The notes under the pieces: generated by a model
Seen by the model: the letters and a program-made list of their open reading frames with translations, nothing else
Told to the model about the DNA's origin: nothing
The model's database searches: none
DNA from: Sulfotelmatobacter sp963788225
Lineage (GTDB): Bacteria > Acidobacteriota > Terriglobia > Terriglobales > Acidobacteriaceae
NCBI GenBank assembly: GCA_963788225.1
Contig: CAWBGI010000002.1
Span: 1,054,001-1,118,000, forward strand
Direction of reading: 5' to 3'
Length of the DNA stretch: 64,000 nucleotides
Part shown: one piece after another, positions 16,051-24,611 of the stretch
Layout of the letters: the number at the start of each line of letters is the position of its first letter
Numbering within the stretch: the stretch's first letter is position 1
Position numbers and translations under genes: made by a program

Positions 16051-17745
16051 TCACTCGTCCCCGTAAACCATCTCGGACAACGCCGCTCCCGCCGGAACCA
16101 TGGGGTAAACATTCGCCTCGGGATGGCAATCAAACACCAGCAATTCCGCATTCGGCGACCGCAGAAAGTTCTCGATGAGATCTCCTGTCTCTGCCGACAC
16201 CGGATACTCCGCCATGGCAGCTTCGTTCAGCCGCCATCCGTGAATCTTGTAAGCCTTGGCGATCTCGACGAAATCGGGATTGTCGCTCAAATCGGTTTCG
16301 GCATAGTTGCGCTCGTAGAAAAGTTGCTGCCACTGCCGCACCATGCCCAGATATTTGTTATCGATGATCACCATTTTGATAGGCAGCCCGAGCCGGTGCA
16401 CGGTGGCGAGTTCCTGAATGTTCATCTGAAATCCGCCATCGCCAGAAACGCAAAGCACGCAAGTCTCAGGCTTGGCCAGTTGCACGCCGACCGCAGCCGG
16501 CAGAGCGAAACCCATCGCTCCCAGGCCGCCCGAAGTAATAAAGCCGCGCGGCGACGAAGATCGATAGCGTTGCGCCGCCCACATCTGGTGCTGGCCCACG
16601 TCGGCAATAATCACGTTATCTTCCGGCAGCCGGCTGAAAAGCTCATCGAGAAAACGAATCGTGGGCTGCGCCAATCCACGCGGATCACTCTCGCCTCGCT
16701 CGGGCCCGCACGCGATCGCGCGCCAGTCGCTCCAGTCGGGCAGGGAAGCGTGGCGCAACTCCCCGTGAAATGCCGGAATCGTATCCGCCAAATTTCCAAT
16801 CACCGGCAACTCGCAAGCCCGCACCCGGTCAAGCTGCGCGGGATCAATTTCAAAGTGGACGATCTTGGCATGCGGGGCAAAGCGCGTAGGATCGCCAGTG
16901 ACGCGATCATCGAGGCGCGCTCCGAACACCATCAGCAGATCGGTCTCATGCAGAGCAGTGTTGGCCGCACGCGTTCCATGCATGCCCACCATGCCCAGGT
17001 AATACGGAGACTGCGGTGGCACTGCGCCCAACCCATGCACCGTGGCGAAGGTGGGAACATTCAAATCATCGAGCAGCCGCCGCAGCTCTGGAATCGCTCC
17101 AGAGAGCTTCGCCCCGGCGCCCACCAGCGCCACCGGCTTGATCGCCCGTTGCAGCAAGGCCACAATCGTGTCGCTGAATGCGCCATCAGCCTTGGCATCC
17201 GCTGGCCGCGCGTGCGGCGTGAACGTTGCCGGCCCGGAGAATTCCTTCTTGGCCTTCAGTATGTCGGTAGGAATGTCGATGACCACCGGGCCCGGCCGCC
17301 CGCTGCGTGCCCAGTAGAATCCCTCAGCGATCACCTCCGGGATTTCGTCGAGCGTGCGCACCAGCCGGCTCCATTTCGTCAACGAAAGGGTAACGCCGAA
17401 AACGTCAGTCTCCTGAAATGCATCGGTGCCAATCACCGCTGTGCGTACCTGCCCGGTGATGCAAACCAGAGGCACCGAGTCCATCTTCGCATCGGCGATA
17501 CCAGTCACCAGGTTGGTCGCGCCCGGCCCGCTCGTAGCCATGGCCACGCCAACTTTTCCCGTCACCCGTGCGTAACCCGAAGCCGCAAACGCCGCGCCCT
17601 GCTCATGCCGCGTGAGAACGTGCCTGATTCCGCTTCCATCCAACGCGTCGTACAACGGCATGATCGCGCCGCCGGGATACCCAAACACCAGGTCCACCCC
17701 TTCAGCCCGCATGCACTGCAAAACGATTTCGGCTCCTCTAAGCAT
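16051..17745 (-). CDS. ilvB: Acetolactate synthase large (catalytic) subunit
   Basis: A 564-residue thiamine-diphosphate enzyme that condenses pyruvate with pyruvate or 2-oxobutanoate, the first common step to valine, leucine and isoleucine. GYPGGAIMPLYDAL and the catalytic glutamate in TRHEQGAAFAASGYAR open the protein; ATSGPGATNLVTGIADA follows; the cofactor motif is GDGGFQMNIQEL with NNKYLGMVRQWQ-type residues (written as DNKYLGMVRQWQ here). Length is normal. It is 91 nt downstream of ilvC, from which a REP-like hairpin separates it. Confidence 0.96.
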   Translation of the reverse strand: MLRGAEIVLQCMRAEGVDLVFGYPGGAIMPLYDALDGSGIRHVLTRHEQGAAFAASGYARVTGKVGVAMATSGPGATNLVTGIADAKMDSVPLVCITGQVRTAVIGTDAFQETDVFGVTLSLTKWSRLVRTLDEIPEVIAEGFYWARSGRPGPVVIDIPTDILKAKKEFSGPATFTPHARPADAKADGAFSDTIVALLQRAIKPVALVGAGAKLSGAIPELRRLLDDLNVPTFATVHGLGAVPPQSPYYLGMVGMHGTRAANTALHETDLLMVFGARLDDRVTGDPTRFAPHAKIVHFEIDPAQLDRVRACELPVIGNLADTIPAFHGELRHASLPDWSDWRAIACGPERGESDPRGLAQPTIRFLDELFSRLPEDNVIIADVGQHQMWAAQRYRSSSPRGFITSGGLGAMGFALPAAVGVQLAKPETCVLCVSGDGGFQMNIQELATVHRLGLPIKMVIIDNKYLGMVRQWQQLFYERNYAETDLSDNPDFVEIAKAYKIHGWRLNEAAMAEYPVSAETGDLIENFLRSPNAELLVFDCHPEANVYPMVPAGAALSEMVYGDE

Positions 17746-17757
17746 TCAAGTCGCTCT

Positions 17758-17815
17758 TGTCATCCTGAGCGAAGTTTCCGTTCACGAAGTGAACGGAAAC
17801 GTAGCGAAGGATCTC
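17758..17815. repeat. REP-like element, tcatcctgagcg...cgaaggatc
   Basis: GTCATCCTGAGCGAAG and GCGAAGGATC flank a perfect inner hairpin TTTCCGTTCAC/GTGAACGGAAA. It lies in the ilvC-ilvB gap. Further copies are at 30652-30713, 36551-36631 and 60911-60951. Confidence 0.8.
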
Positions 17816-17836
17816 CCGCACCACCGGCGCATCCGG

Positions 17837-18889
17837 CTACGCATTAACCGCCTGCTTGATTTCTTCTTTCGGCGCCTCAGCCGGTTTCTTGGCCTCGCGT
17901 CCCGGCAGCCAACTCATCATCCCGCGCAACTGCGCTCCAACGATCTCAATCGGATGCTGCAGCTCTTTCTTCCGCAACTCGGCGAAATGCTGCCCGCCAT
18001 CTTTGTTTTCTTTGATCCACTCGCGAGCAAACGTCCCATCCTGAATATCAGCCAGAGTCTTCTTCATAGCCGCCCGAGTAGCATCGCCCACGATTTTCTC
18101 GCCGCGTGTCAGATCGCCGTACTCCGCGGTATTCGAAACCGAGTAACGCATGCGTCCGAGCCCGCCCTCGTAGATCAGGTCCACAATCAGCTTCACCTCA
18201 TGCAGGCACTCGAAATAAGCGATCTCCGGCGCGTAGCCGGCTTCCACTAGCGTCTCGAATCCTTTCTTGATCAGCGAAGTCAGCCCGCCACAAAGAACCG
18301 CCTGCTCGCCGAAAAGATCGCTCTCGGTTTCTTCTTTGAAAGTAGTTTGCAGCACGCCCGCGCGGGTCGAGCCAATGCCGTGGGCGTAGGCCAAAGCATA
18401 TTCGTGAGCGCGCTTGCTCGAATCCTGATTGATTGCGATCAGCGACGGCACGCCGCGCCCTTCCATATAAACCCGCCGCAACAAATGCCCCGGCGACTTC
18501 GGAGCGATCATCACCACGTCCACATCATCGGGCGGGACGATCGTCTTGAAATGAATGCTGAACCCGTGCGAGAAGCCCAGAATCTTTCCGGGATGCAGAT
18601 AAGGCTTGATGTACTGCTCATACACGGCTGCCTGCGTCTCATCGGGAGTGAGCACGTGGATCCAGTCAGCGCGCTTGGCCGCCTCATCGGGCGCCACCAC
18701 CACCATGCCGTCGGCGCGTGCCTGCTGCGCGCTGGCACGAGTCGGCTCCAGCCCAACGATGACCTTGTATCCACTGTCGCGCAGGTTCTGCGCCTGCGCA
18801 TGTCCCTGGCTGCCGTAGCCCAGAATGGCGATGGTTTTGCCCCTCAGGGCATTCGCATTGGCGTCGTGTTCATAAAAAATAGTAGCCAC
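17837..18889 (-). CDS. ilvC: Ketol-acid reductoisomerase
   Basis: A 350-residue NADPH enzyme that isomerises and reduces acetolactate to dihydroxy-isovalerate. AILGYGSQGHAQAQNLRDSG is the Rossmann motif; MIAPKSPGHLLRR, GGLTSLIKKGFETLVEAGYA and ECLHEVKLIVDL carry the metal and substrate residues of the all-alpha domain. I place the start at GTG 18889 (VATIFYEHDANANAL) because the homologous proteins start here and GAGAGGAG lies about 9 nt upstream; an ATG 129 nt earlier would add an unrelated leader. The C-terminus has an extra Lys/Glu/Ala-rich tail of about 12 residues. It is the first gene of the operon. Confidence 0.96.
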   Translation of the reverse strand: MATIFYEHDANANALRGKTIAILGYGSQGHAQAQNLRDSGYKVIVGLEPTRASAQQARADGMVVVAPDEAAKRADWIHVLTPDETQAAVYEQYIKPYLHPGKILGFSHGFSIHFKTIVPPDDVDVVMIAPKSPGHLLRRVYMEGRGVPSLIAINQDSSKRAHEYALAYAHGIGSTRAGVLQTTFKEETESDLFGEQAVLCGGLTSLIKKGFETLVEAGYAPEIAYFECLHEVKLIVDLIYEGGLGRMRYSVSNTAEYGDLTRGEKIVGDATRAAMKKTLADIQDGTFAREWIKENKDGGQHFAELRKKELQHPIEIVGAQLRGMMSWLPGREAKKPAEAPKEEIKQAVNA

Positions 18890-19236
18890 CAGCGTGCTCC
18901 TCTCGTTCCAAGGGAGTAGAAAGGCCCTTGTTTTATAGGGATGGATTCCGGTCAACCAGAGTCTGGGGGACGGCCAGAATCCATTCGTGCAAACCGACCG
19001 GTCGGTCGGTTTCATCAATCCTACCCAACGCCCATTATCGTGTCAAGGAAGAAGTTGTCAGCCTGTCGTTAGCACATGATATGTTCCGGTCGAGATAGCG
19101 ACTGATCTTTCCGCTTTTCCGGACATTTTAATTTTGCTAAGGACAGCCGGCATCCATGGGGCGTGACTTTCTGACGAGTTTGTCATCTAATCGTAGCGGG
19201 CCGAAAAGGCGGCGCTAAAGAAGGAGCAATCCAAAG
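18890..19236. other. Divergent intergenic region between ilvC and msrA, 347 bp
   Basis: No gene seen. On the minus strand TATAAA (complement of 18932-18937) lies 43 nt before ilvC and may be its -10 box, with no clear -35. A 14-bp palindrome at 18993-19006 is listed separately. The msrA side has AAGGAG before its start but no obvious promoter. Confidence 0.45.
18993..19006. promoter_or_regulatory. TetR-type operator-like palindrome upstream of ilvC
   Basis: ACCGACCGGTCGGT is a perfect 14-bp palindrome, flanked by a further CGGT copy on the right. Its form resembles operators of TetR-family repressors. It lies about 56 bp upstream of the putative ilvC -10 box. No TetR gene is in the window, so the regulator is unknown. 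Confidence 0.45.
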
Positions 19237-19713
19237 ATGGAGAAAGCCACATTTGCAGCAGGGTGTTTCTGGGGAGTAGAAGCCACTTTCCGGCAGATTC
19301 CAGGCGTAATCGCAACTCGCGTGGGCTACACCGGCGGCAAAACCGACAATCCTACCTACAAAGACGTTTGTACCGATCGCACGGGCCACGCCGAAGCCGT
19401 CGAAGTGGAATTCGATCCTGCCAAAGTGCGCTACAGCGACCTGCTGAAAGTCTTCTGGGCGAACCACGACCCCACCCAGGTTAACCGCCAGGGCCCGGAC
19501 TGGGGCACGCAGTACCGCACCGCCATCTTCTTCCATACGCCGGAACAGCAAACCGAGGCGCAAGCCTCGAAGGAAGCGCTGGAGAAGGCGCATCGCTACT
19601 CCAAGCCGATCGCCACGCAGATCGTTCCCGCAGTGACGTTTTTCCCTGCAGAGGACTACCACCAGCAGTATTTGGAGAAGCGCGGCCTGGCCAGTTGCCA
19701 CATCAGGGCGTAG
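19237..19713 (+). CDS. msrA: Peptide methionine sulfoxide reductase A
   Basis: A 158-residue cytoplasmic repair enzyme that reduces methionine-S-sulfoxide. The catalytic motif AAGCFWGVEATF has its nucleophile at C10; GYTGGKTDNPTYKDVC, TGHAEAVEVEFDP and NHDPTQVNRQGPDWGTQYR are family blocks. A resolving cysteine is probably C154 in LASCHIRA. ATG 19237 follows AAGGAG. It stands alone between the divergent ilvC and the convergent PstS-like gene. Confidence 0.96.
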   Translation: MEKATFAAGCFWGVEATFRQIPGVIATRVGYTGGKTDNPTYKDVCTDRTGHAEAVEVEFDPAKVRYSDLLKVFWANHDPTQVNRQGPDWGTQYRTAIFFHTPEQQTEAQASKEALEKAHRYSKPIATQIVPAVTFFPAEDYHQQYLEKRGLASCHIRA

Positions 19714-19759
19714 GGGAGTTTTTGGGTGGCGCCGCGCTTCCTGCGCTGCGATCAACTTT

Positions 19760-20986
19760 CTATCTCTTCAACCAGATCTCCACCCTCCGATTCTTCTGCC
19801 TCCCTTCTGGGCTGTCGTTCGAGGCCACGGCCAGTTGCGAGCCGAATCCCACGACCGTGGCGGCCTTAATGCCACGCTGCTCAAATTGCTGCGCCACGGC
19901 ATCGGCGCGAGCTTTTGACAGATTGTCGGTGGACTCCTTGCTATCGTCGAAACCCAGCAGCACCAGGTGATCGCCGCTGTAGTGCAGATCGGCGATGAAG
20001 GTCACGACGCGGGCGAGATCGGCCACGGCTTTATTGTCGAGCTGTGAGCTGCCCTCGCGAAAACGGAAATCAAGCGACAACCGGTCGTAGCCACTCGTAA
20101 GGCGGCGATAGTCTTCTGGCACAGCGGTAGGAGCGGCTGCGGCTGCCGCCGAGACGTTCTGGCCCACGAAGCCGATCTCCGCCACGATGTTCTGCCCCAT
20201 GCTGGAGAGGGCAAAGTCCACGAACTTGCGAGCCAGTTCCTGCTGCGGCTGAGCGGGCATGTAAAAGTACAAGCGCCGCGAAAGTTTGCGGCTGTCTTCG
20301 ATGCGCTTCGCCGTAGGCGCTAACGGAGCGTTGCCCAGCACAAGGTTCTTGAACGTGTCGTAGGTCCCCGACTTGTCGTCGCGCGCATATAGTTTGATCG
20401 CGCCATCTGCCCCGCCAACCTGCAGCCAATTCGTGATCGCTCCCGTGAAGATTTGCGCGATCTGATCCTTCGCCAGCATTCGCACTGGATTCTTTCGGCT
20501 GACGATCACGGCAATCCCGTCCAACCCCACAATGTGTTCGCATACCGGAGAAGTCATGTCTCCGAGACTGGCTAACTGCGCCGCTTCTTCAGCTTTGATT
20601 TTTCGTGAAGACATCCCGATATCGGCCCGTCCGTTGGCCAAGTCTTCAAAGGCCGTAGCCGAGCCGTGGGCATGAATCTCAATCGCCTTTGGACCGCGAT
20701 CCCCGGGCAGGACTCCCTGCACACGCACTTCATCATCCCCATCTCCAGGTACGGTTTTAATTTTCGTGGCGCCCTGCTGCTTGAGAAACTCCTCCGCGAG
20801 CGCGGGAGCCAAACCCGCTCCAATCGTATTGGACCCGCTCAACCGGAGAATAACGTCGTGCGCACCGACCTTTGAATGAAGACCGGTTCTGACCAACCGC
20901 AGCCAGAGAAGTCCGCCCAGGAAGGCCAGAAACACGGCCCCAACTATGACTGTCACGGGAGTGAGCGGGATCTTGCGTGCCGACAT
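19760..20986 (-). CDS. PstS-like substrate-binding domain fused to an OmpA-type domain
   Basis: A 408-residue protein. Residues 10-30 are a signal anchor. Residues about 45-270 resemble periplasmic phosphate-binding proteins (RLSGSNTIGAGLAPALAEEF, GSATAFEDLANGRADIGMSS, GAITNWLQVGG, RDDKSGTYDTFKNLVL). The last 120 residues are an OmpA/MotB-like peptidoglycan-binding domain (DFRFREGSSQLDNKAVADLA, LLGFDDSKESTDNLSKARAD, SPEGRQKNRRVEIWLK). The fusion would hold a ligand-binding module at the cell wall. The ligand may be phosphate, but no transporter genes adjoin it. Confidence 0.8.
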   Translation of the reverse strand: MSARKIPLTPVTVIVGAVFLAFLGGLLWLRLVRTGLHSKVGAHDVILRLSGSNTIGAGLAPALAEEFLKQQGATKIKTVPGDGDDEVRVQGVLPGDRGPKAIEIHAHGSATAFEDLANGRADIGMSSRKIKAEEAAQLASLGDMTSPVCEHIVGLDGIAVIVSRKNPVRMLAKDQIAQIFTGAITNWLQVGGADGAIKLYARDDKSGTYDTFKNLVLGNAPLAPTAKRIEDSRKLSRRLYFYMPAQPQQELARKFVDFALSSMGQNIVAEIGFVGQNVSAAAAAAPTAVPEDYRRLTSGYDRLSLDFRFREGSSQLDNKAVADLARVVTFIADLHYSGDHLVLLGFDDSKESTDNLSKARADAVAQQFEQRGIKAATVVGFGSQLAVASNDSPEGRQKNRRVEIWLKR

Positions 20987-21238
20987 AGGGATGTTCCGGA
21001 CTCAAACCGCTTCCTGGAAATGCGGCCCAATGATTCTATCCGGCGGCAAGAAATGTGACTGTGCGTTGATTGTTAATTTTTGGTTACAAACGGCAAGAAG
21101 ATACCGGCGCGGGCTGGGCGCGGACGTCACGATTTCTTCGAAGCCCGCCGTGCTGGATGCGGCCTATGGCAACCACCCGGTGTCGTTTCAGATTTTTCTG
21201 CGCCATCGCGACAATGCGAGAGAAAAGCTTGGCCACAG

Positions 21239-21682
21239 CTAAGTCCCCGTAATCTTTACGCGCAGTTCTTCCGGCAGGCGTTCGCGAATTTCCTGGGGCA
21301 GGCGGTCGTGCACGCGCCGCGCACCTTCCTTGGCCGCATCCAGCACGGTGACCGGCGCGGGCGTGGCTACGGCCACGACCAGCCAGATGAGTGCCGACAA
21401 AGCAAAGCCTGCCAGCGCCGCAATCTCCAGCCAGAACGCGTGCCGTGGACCAAAGTGCCGGATCACGCCAAAAGCCAACAGAAACATGCCCCCTGAAATC
21501 GAGGCCAGCGCGATCAGGCCGACGTCAACGATACGGTGCATCCGCTGCCGGCTGCGGCAACGCTCGCATCCCTCGAAATGGCTTTCGTAGTCGCCGCACA
21601 TCTCCGGCGCCAGGCCGGAGATGTCATAGCGCCAGCCAGCCAGAATCTTGCCTACAATCGGATCGATGCACTGCTGACTCAT
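21239..21682 (-). CDS. Putative zinc-finger membrane protein (anti-sigma-like)
   Basis: A 147-residue protein. The N-terminal CGDYESHFEGCERC has the H-x3-C-x2-C spacing seen in zf-HC2 anti-sigma domains; two membrane segments follow (VGLIALASISGGMFLLAFGV and FWLEIAALAGFALSALIWLV), then a charged tail (VHDRLPQEIRERLPEELRV). No sigma factor is adjacent, so an anti-sigma role is only suggested. ATG 21682 is chosen over TTG 21694; neither has a strong ribosome site. It may be co-transcribed with the WalJ-type gene upstream across the repeat. Confidence 0.6.
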   Translation of the reverse strand: MSQQCIDPIVGKILAGWRYDISGLAPEMCGDYESHFEGCERCRSRQRMHRIVDVGLIALASISGGMFLLAFGVIRHFGPRHAFWLEIAALAGFALSALIWLVVAVATPAPVTVLDAAKEGARRVHDRLPQEIRERLPEELRVKITGT

Positions 21683-21699
21683 AAGTGACGGCAAGAGCC

Positions 21700-21758
21700 G
21701 GGTCTTAGGTCATAGGTCTTAGGATTTTCCGAAGACCTGTGACCTAAGACCTAACACC
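21700..21758. repeat. Tandem-arm inverted repeat, GGTCTTAGGTC word
   Basis: GGGTCTTAGGTCATAGGTC and TTAGG form the left arm; AGACCTGTGACCTAAGACC and TAACACCC form the right arm, separated by ATTTTCCGA. It lies between the WalJ-type gene and the zinc-finger gene. Confidence 0.8.
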
Positions 21759-21765
21759 CGCTCTA

Positions 21766-22581
21766 CTACAGCCGGATCGGCGGCAAAACCTCAGACTGCA
21801 TCGCCACCAGCACTTGGTTCTGAAATAAGCCGCCGCGCTCGGCCAGCGCCCGTTCTGCCCCTCTGCGCGCTATTTCTGGATGATTATTCTGCTCAGAAAG
21901 ATGCGCCAGCACCACAAAGGCTGCATTATTATCATAGTCCCCAGCGAAGAAATCCGCGAGTTTCTCATTCGACAGGTGGCCCACGTTGCTCGCCACCCGC
22001 TGCTTTACCGACCACGGATACGACCCGCCGCGCAACATCTCGACATCGTGGTTCGATTCCATGATCAGGATGTCGGAGCCGCGCAAGTGGTCGCGAACAT
22101 TCACCGGCAGGTAACCAAGATCGGTAGCGACGCTCACCTTCGCGCCCTCCACGCGAAACGTGAATCCAACCGGATCGGCCGCATCATGCGGGATGGTGAA
22201 GGGCTTCACCTCAATGTCGCCAACCTGAAAGCGATGCCCGGACTCGAAGCGCTCGAGTCTCTCGAGTTGCGGCTGCTCGCCGTTCACCGTGCGCAGGGCC
22301 CGCGCCCAGGCCGCATGCGTAGCCCCCGTCATAAAAACTGGGATGCGCAACTTCTTCGCCAGCATCGCTAAGCCGTAAACGTGGTCGGAATGTTCGTGGG
22401 TGATCAGAATCGCCGAAAGCGCTTGCGGATCTTCGCCCAGCGACTTCATGCGCTTGAAGGTTTCGCGGCAAGAGATGCCGGCATCGACCAGAATTCGGGT
22501 GCGGGCGCTGGCCACAAACGCGCAATTCCCCCGGCTGCCGCTGGCCAGCATCGAAACCGTGACACACATGCCAGAGAGCAT
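21766..22581 (-). CDS. Metallo-beta-lactamase-fold hydrolase, YycJ/WalJ type
   Basis: A 271-residue protein of the MBL fold. The first metal motif is HEHSDH at 62-67; later ligands are in TIPHDAADPVGF, VATDLGYL and ESNHD; VGHLSNEKLADF and LAHLSEQNNHPEIA complete the WalJ pattern. In Firmicutes this family is linked to the WalRK cell-wall/DNA-replication regulon and has nuclease-like features; the role here is not known. ATG 22581 has GGGGAGG 5 nt upstream; a second ATG 12 nt later is possible. Confidence 0.85.
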   Translation of the reverse strand: MLSGMCVTVSMLASGSRGNCAFVASARTRILVDAGISCRETFKRMKSLGEDPQALSAILITHEHSDHVYGLAMLAKKLRIPVFMTGATHAAWARALRTVNGEQPQLERLERFESGHRFQVGDIEVKPFTIPHDAADPVGFTFRVEGAKVSVATDLGYLPVNVRDHLRGSDILIMESNHDVEMLRGGSYPWSVKQRVASNVGHLSNEKLADFFAGDYDNNAAFVVLAHLSEQNNHPEIARRGAERALAERGGLFQNQVLVAMQSEVLPPIRL

Positions 22582-22685
22582 ACTCGCCTCCCCTGTGGAT
22601 TGCGAGTAACTATTTAGTTATCCAATACCTTGGGGTCAACCCGCGTCCGGATTCCGTATTGGGTCTTAGGCAGGGAACAGAAGAC

Positions 22686-23375
22686 TCAGCGTTCTCGGGT
22701 CTTGTGCTGCAGCCAAAGCTCGCGTCTGAAAAGATTCCGTCGAAGGAACTTCCATAGAAGCTGGGGCAGCCGGTAAGAATTCGCAACCCAGAACCACGCC
22801 CAAAAGATCAGGTAATCCGCTACCAGCGGCATCACGACGCCCGCTGTGAGAGAAGAGCGCGGCTTCGTGTGTGAGAAGTACCGTACGCTCTCGCCCTTCC
22901 AGGAAACCGAAAAACGAGGTAAGTACTTAACGGTGGATAAGCGAGGCAATGTTCCGACTCGGCTGGCCAAAGACTCCACTAGGTAACATTTGTCGTCCTC
23001 GAAGTATTCGACCCAGGCGTGTCCTGAACCGTATCTACCACACGAGCCAACGACGAATCGCGCGTCGTAACCCAGGCTCAGAAGCTGCCTCCACGTCCAC
23101 AATGCGAAATCTTCGCAATCACCTTTTTTCTTTTTCTCGAACTCCTCAGGCGGTTGCCACTAGTCTTCCCTGCCAAATTGCTCCTTGTCAGAGACATATT
23201 TGCAGTCGGCTAGGAACCTTCGCACGTCGCCCATTGTGTTGCATTTAATGCCAAGCGGCTGGCTGACGTAACGACCGAATGGGAACGTCGAATGAAAACC
23301 ACGATGTCGTTCGAATGGACGACTGACTGGCCGACCAATCGCGTCGTAAGCTTCCGGGATGACTTCAGCGATCAT
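22686..23375 (-). pseudogene. Transglutaminase-like cysteine protease, interrupted by an amber codon
   Basis: One reading frame of 229 codons from ATG 23375 to the stop at 22686 is broken only by TAG at 23160-23162 (codon 72), in CKYVSDKEQFGRED*WQPP. Beyond it KKKKGDCEDFALWTWRQ, GSGHAWVEYFED and YLVESLASR give the Cys-His-Asp/Glu arrangement of bacterial transglutaminase-like proteases. A membrane segment (LVADYLIFWAWFWVA) lies near the C-terminus. Both halves look equally well conserved, so the stop is recent, an error or suppressed. The second half could restart at TTG 23102 but that start follows the catalytic cysteine. No partner genes adjoin. Confidence 0.65.
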
Positions 23376-23421
23376 CAGGGTCGGATCCGATTCTCTCCTA
23401 ACGAGCCTGATGAACTACACG

Positions 23422-23459
23422 ATAACTGGCCACCAATCACTGATCACTGGCCACTGCTT
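23422..23459. repeat. Single-arm tandem repeat, ACTGGCCAC word
   Basis: ACTGGCCACCAATCACTGATC and ACTGGCCACTGCT directly precede the moxR stop. It matches one arm of the element at 49770-49851; no second arm is visible nearby. Confidence 0.6.
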
Positions 23460-24419
23460 CTAAACCGGCACCGCTACGTTCTCCACGATCTCGCGCAAAA
23501 CCTGATCGGCCTGCTCCGACTTCTTCGCGGTCGAGGCATAGCCTCCGTTGACCACCACGCGGTGGGCGAAGACCGGCACGGCCAGCGTCTTGAAATCTCC
23601 CGGAGTGCAGAAGCTGCGGCCGTCGAGGAACGCCATGGCCTGGGCCGCCCGGTAAAGCGCCTGCGCTCCGCGCGGCGAGACTCCCAGCGACAGATGCTCC
23701 GCCGCGCGCGTGCGGCGCACGATTTCGAGGGCGTAGGTCACCAGCGATTCATCCACGCGAATCAGCTTGACGGTTTCCTGCATCTCAAGCACATCCGCGC
23801 CTGTCAGCACCGGATGCAAACCCTGCAAGTGCGCCGCGCCCGCCTCAGAACGCAGAATCTCGCGCTCCGCCGCCGCCTCGGGATAGCCCATGCGCACCCG
23901 CATCAGAAAGCGGTCGAGTTGCGATTCGGGCAGCGGATAAGTTCCGTGATGCTCCACCGGATTCTGGGTGGCGATTACCAGAAACGGCTGCGGCAGTTCG
24001 TAAGAATGCGCGTCCACCGTGACCTGGCCTTCGTTCATGGCTTCCAGCAGCGCCGACTGCGTTTTCGGCGTGGTGCGATTGATCTCGTCGGCCAGCAGCA
24101 CATTGGTGAACACGGGGCCGCGTTTGAACTCGAACTCCTGCTCCATCGCCGAGTACACCGAGATGCCCAGCACGTCGGAAGGCAGCATGTCGCTGGTGAA
24201 CTGCACGCGCTGAAAGGTGCAATCGATGGCGCGGGCCAGAGCTTGTCCCAGCGTAGTTTTGCCAACTCCCGGAACGCCTTCGATCAACAGGTGTCCGCGG
24301 GCAAAAACGCTGACCAGGGCGAGGCGTACCACATCGTCCTTGCCGCGAATGACGCGGCGCAGCGCTCGCTCCAGTTCGATGGCCTTGTGGGATACAGCGA
24401 TGGCAGTCTCGGGCGACAT
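23460..24419 (-). CDS. MoxR-family AAA+ ATPase
   Basis: A 319-residue cytoplasmic ATPase. Walker A is GVPGVGKTT (48-56), Walker B is NVLLADEINRTTPKTQSALL, sensor regions are FLVIATQNPVEHHGTYPLPE and LDRFLMRVRMGYP, and the C-terminal lid contains LGVSPRGAQALYRAAQA. MoxR ATPases act as chaperones that load metals or activate partners, often with a VWA-domain gene and a DUF58 gene next door; here neither partner is visible. It is followed by HtpX upstream on the same strand. ATG 24419 is preferred by family alignment; no strong ribosome site is seen. Confidence 0.88.
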   Translation of the reverse strand: MSPETAIAVSHKAIELERALRRVIRGKDDVVRLALVSVFARGHLLIEGVPGVGKTTLGQALARAIDCTFQRVQFTSDMLPSDVLGISVYSAMEQEFEFKRGPVFTNVLLADEINRTTPKTQSALLEAMNEGQVTVDAHSYELPQPFLVIATQNPVEHHGTYPLPESQLDRFLMRVRMGYPEAAAEREILRSEAGAAHLQGLHPVLTGADVLEMQETVKLIRVDESLVTYALEIVRRTRAAEHLSLGVSPRGAQALYRAAQAMAFLDGRSFCTPGDFKTLAVPVFAHRVVVNGGYASTAKKSEQADQVLREIVENVAVPV

Positions 24420-24476
24420 GGGATGGATTTTACTATCTGGCGCAGCAGCGGATGGGGTTACGAATGTCACTGGACC

Positions 24477-24611
24477 AGCCGTCAGCCATCAGCCGTCAGC
24501 CATCAGTCAAACCAGCGCAAGATCAGGTCTCCTGCCGCGAATTTAGAACGCGACGAAAGACCGGTCTTGCAGCACGGTTTAGCTGAGGGCTGATCGCTGA
24601 CGGCTGATGGC
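24477..24611. repeat. Tandem-arm inverted repeat, AGCCGTCAGCCATC word
   Basis: Left arm 24477-24508 (AGCCGTCAGCCATC twice), right arm 24582-24611 (GCTGATCGCTGACGGCTGAT), with a 73-nt spacer. It fills the htpX-moxR gap; the same word recurs inside dnaE2 at 58767-58797. Confidence 0.75.

Noticed and set aside
16123..17847. 574-codon plus-strand frame opposite ilvB
   Set aside because: It is the antisense shadow of ilvB, with His/Arg-rich composition typical of antisense frames in GC-rich DNA.
21110..21242. Coding-looking tail (GADVTISSKPAVLDAAYGN...) before the zinc-finger gene's end
   Set aside because: It has no start in frame and no homologue I recognise; too short to call a gene remnant with confidence.
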